Shown here piece by piece: positions 61,350 through 64,000 of a stretch of DNA of 64,000 nt. The position numbers and the translations under genes were made by a program. Below the pieces are notes generated by a model that made no database searches, had not been told where the DNA came from, and saw only the letters and a program-made list of their open reading frames with translations. The DNA is from Yponomeuta sedellus (lineage: Eukaryota > Arthropoda > Insecta > Lepidoptera > Yponomeutidae), in contig OW203726.1 in NCBI GenBank assembly GCA_934045075.1, positions 17,485,988 through 17,549,987 of the forward strand, given 5' to 3'. Each line of letters opens with the position of its first letter. Position 1 is the first letter of the stretch.

Positions 61350-62504
61350 GTACACTCCCTACGGACCTGACAACGTAAAAAGCATTATTCTTTAAAGTCG
61401 CAAAGGAGTTGTCCAAAGGTGTATTTGTCATCAGGATTTTTCATCAGAGTTGTTTTAAGTCCTTAACAGGCAGAGCTAGTAAAAAAATTTAATTTTTTGA
61501 CTTTATTTCAAAGTGATAAGGTTAATTTTATGTTGGAAACTATTATACCACTGCCTGGTAAAGGGGAGTCTTGTCTTGTAGTTTACTCCAGAGACGAAGA
61601 GCTTTTCACATAAGCAAATGGTGCGAACGTCAAATTGCCCGGACACATCATGCTAGTAATTTATGAAGATGTTTCGTGTTATGAGAAAAAACTAAACTTC
61701 CTTTATTTATCAATAACATGTTGTTTTTCTTTTGAACCTGTGCAGTGACCGTGTGTTGTCAAATGTACATAGCTTCGTGTGACTCTTCTTGGTAGCATGT
61801 CGATGGCAAAACTATTTTTATCAAAGTCTTTACTAAACAGTTGCGGCCCAGAACTTTGCGACGCTGACTGCATTATCGCTTGCAATCATTAGGTCCTCCT
61901 GAGTGCAGGTGTTAGGGCACGCAGGGCACGATGAAAGGTCCTTCACCATCATCATGGATCGTTCTTGGAACTGAGATAAGAATATGTTCTGGGATTTAAC
62001 TCGTGACAATAACATTGTTATGGCAGTTGCAGTTAAAATAACGAATGTAGCAGGGGGTTTGTGTGTGTGTCTACTAACAAATTGTGTATGTGTCCTGGTC
62101 TAGTTGTAACCTTAAACAACATAAATATTAACATTCATCAACGGTAAAAGCCTGGGCGTAGGAGATGTCAACTACCTCAGAACTTGAAATTCCTTATTTC
62201 GGTGGGCACGCGTCGTATTATGCCCATACTCTCTCTTTCTGAGAGAAGGCCTGTGCCGTGTTCACGCCGGCATACCGGAAAGGAAAGTAATCTCTAGTAA
62301 TAGGAAATTAAATCTTGGCAAAAAAGAGTCCTAATGCTGATTTGACGTGAAACATGCTGTCTCGCTCGCAATTTAATGGTTTTTTTCTTGTAATGAATTG
62401 AGTAAACTTTTCATAAATATAGTCTGAGCGTTTGGTGTATAATTAAATCACGGACATAGCAAATAATTTTTATTTCACTACACATAGTTTTTAATATAGT
62501 ATAA
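61350..62504. other. cno intron, nothing recognised
   Basis: AT-rich. Short GT run at 62058-62070. No exon-like stretch. Confidence 0.45.
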
Positions 62505-63088
62505 TTCATTACAAGTGCGGAAAGGCTGTCATTGCAAAAGAGTTCCGACAAATGCATGTATTGACAGTCGGAACAAGTTGCAATGACGGTTCCGCACGTG
62601 TACTGAACGACTATTTTTTTTTAATACAGTTGCGAAAAAAATAGGCAATTTAATAAAGAAAAATTATTTGGAAAATGGCGCCAACCGTAAAAAAATATAA
62701 GCAGAGATTTTTTTTCTTCACCCATTCTAGTAGGCAAAGGGAACTATGCCCATACAGCCAAGTCTTCAGTAGATTTTTTTTATTGATATGAAATGAAAAT
62801 GAAATTTAATGAGATGAAATGAAATGAAACCTAACTTAACTCATTCAATCAAATCGTTAAATCTAAAATTGATATTGAAACAAATTAGTAGCTCATAAAA
62901 ACTTCTATGATTTTTTTTAGTAAAAACTTCATGGTTGGTTTTTCTTTTCAATAGACATTATTTTGACAGTTGGTAAAGAAAAGGCACGAGTGCGGTAAAG
63001 GTAATAAAAAGCACGAGTGTGTAATAGCCCACACATCCCGCACGCTATACGTCCCTGTAATACGCCACTTTTTGAGCAACTGTATTAA
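62505..63088. mobile_element. ~0.6-kb nonautonomous DNA element, copy 2
   Basis: Second copy of the 7265-7905 element, same orientation, with many small differences and without the GC-rich insert. The subterminal inverted repeat (aagtgcggaaaggctgtcat / atgacggttccgcacgt) is kept. Confidence 0.6.
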
Positions 63089-63091
63089 AAT

Positions 63092-63226
63092 AGTACATTA
63101 CACAACTAGGGTGGTAATACAAAGAAAGGCCGAGATCGCAGAAGTTTGCGGCCCGAGCTGCAAGCGAGGGACGTAAATATGCGATCGAGAGCTTTCTTTA
63201 TTACCTCCCGTGTTGTGTACATCTTT
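63092..63226. mobile_element. small foldback MITE
   Basis: gtacattacacaactagggt...ggtaatacaaagaaaggc is inverted at the other end (ctttctttattacctcccgt, gttgtgtac). About 135 bp, noncoding. It directly follows the 62505-63088 element. Confidence 0.6.
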
Positions 63227-64000
63227 TTATGTCTACACTTGGCCAGAAAGCGAAAGCCACTTTATTGCCAGGTGTGGCATAAAACTAGTTTCTAAAATTA
63301 TTATTTTTGGAATCAATTTTTACTCAATCAAAAGCTAGGTACAGAATAGTGAAAATACGTCTTAAATAACCCAAACATTCAGTGCATTAACTACCTTTTT
63401 TAAGCACAGTTTTTTAATTAAATTGCTGTAGGCTTTTAGTTGAATTTCACGTGTAATAACAAAATAACAGAAATCAGAAAACAATAATTTACTTCAATGT
63501 AAAGAATTACTTTCTGTTTGCTGAGTAGGTGACCAATTTATCAAATGTAGGCTAAATTAGCTAACAACAGAGTTGCAGAACTGACAAATGTGTAGACTCG
63601 TCGTGTAAACTAACACAGGGCAGCTATACCTGGGTTATTGAAAGAATGCCGATGCCAGTTTTAAAGTATCATTGGAATACGTTGTTGATCTATTTTTTAT
63701 TTATATTAATAAAAACAATAGATTTCTAGTTTTACTTTTGCAGTCTACTTGTATTTTAGAATGGATTTTAGTTCTTGAAATAAAACGCCATCGGCATTCT
63801 TGGGGTGACTGAACTGTAGTCTCTCTATACATGTTAACTTTGAAGATAGAACCACACTGAACCTATATACGCAACGCACGCGATGCGACATGGAAATTTC
63901 GTTGTTCGCACTTGTCCTTCGTACGTGAAACATATTTGGCGCCAAACAGTCATTTCAGTTTTAGGATTGATTCCGATAGTAAGTTAAACCACATCCCCTT
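63227..64000. other. cno intron to window end, nothing recognised
   Basis: AT-rich. The next cno exon, expected to encode the C-terminus, has not appeared by base 64000. Confidence 0.45.

Overview
The window looks like insect nuclear DNA, most likely Lepidoptera. It has short GC-rich exons with GT..AG introns in an AT-rich background full of transposon debris: tRNA-derived SINEs, RTE-type LINE tails, MITEs, hAT, BEL/Pao and Helitron-like pieces. There are no bacterial-style operons, CRISPR arrays or functional rRNA/tRNA genes that I can support.

One host gene runs through the whole window on the + strand: canoe (cno), the afadin/AF-6 orthologue, a junctional scaffold linking cell adhesion to F-actin. 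I could chain 24 constitutive exons from 10536 to 61349, with every exon phase compatible (4383 bp, exactly 1461 codons). They cover the end of the FHA domain, the linker, the DIL domain (16529-35137), the PDZ domain (35805-40563) and a long proline-, glutamine- and charge-rich C-terminal region. The RA domains and start codon lie upstream of base 1, and the last exon(s) lie downstream of 64000. Two further phase 1-1 exons (41259-41372 with a possible GC donor, and the 1770-bp 43282-45051) look alternative.

The most unusual feature of the gene is damage around its splice junctions. Several exon edges with their splice sites are tandemly duplicated into the neighbouring intron. The extreme case is about 12 copies of the exon end encoding the PDZ carboxylate loop, with its donor (36093-37340). 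Degenerate duplicates of exon edges occur at 34165-34340, 34740-34949, 35212-35315 and 45947-46160. Minisatellites begin at the donors of the exons ending 52647 and 59517, and transposons sit within about 25 bp of several acceptors and donors.

The intron 22493-33996 holds a nest of elements. A decayed DDE (Tc1/IS630-like) transposon has a hairpin SINE in its coding part and a BEL/Pao LTR retrotransposon in its intron (5-bp target duplication GTGGG). The BEL 3' LTR is itself split by a LINE copy that carries only an ORF1-like gene and ends in a 45-nt poly(A). That insertion is joined to a 406-bp inverted copy of the flanking LTR, making a near-perfect palindrome at 27890-28705.

A second notable element is a SINE family whose body is an inverted repeat of a tRNA-like head (10169-10370 and 24114-24398, both with target-site duplications). 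Shorter derivatives lie at 19828-19905, 39214-39355, 41574-41660, 52040-52146 and 59227-59328. Its RNA should fold into a long hairpin.
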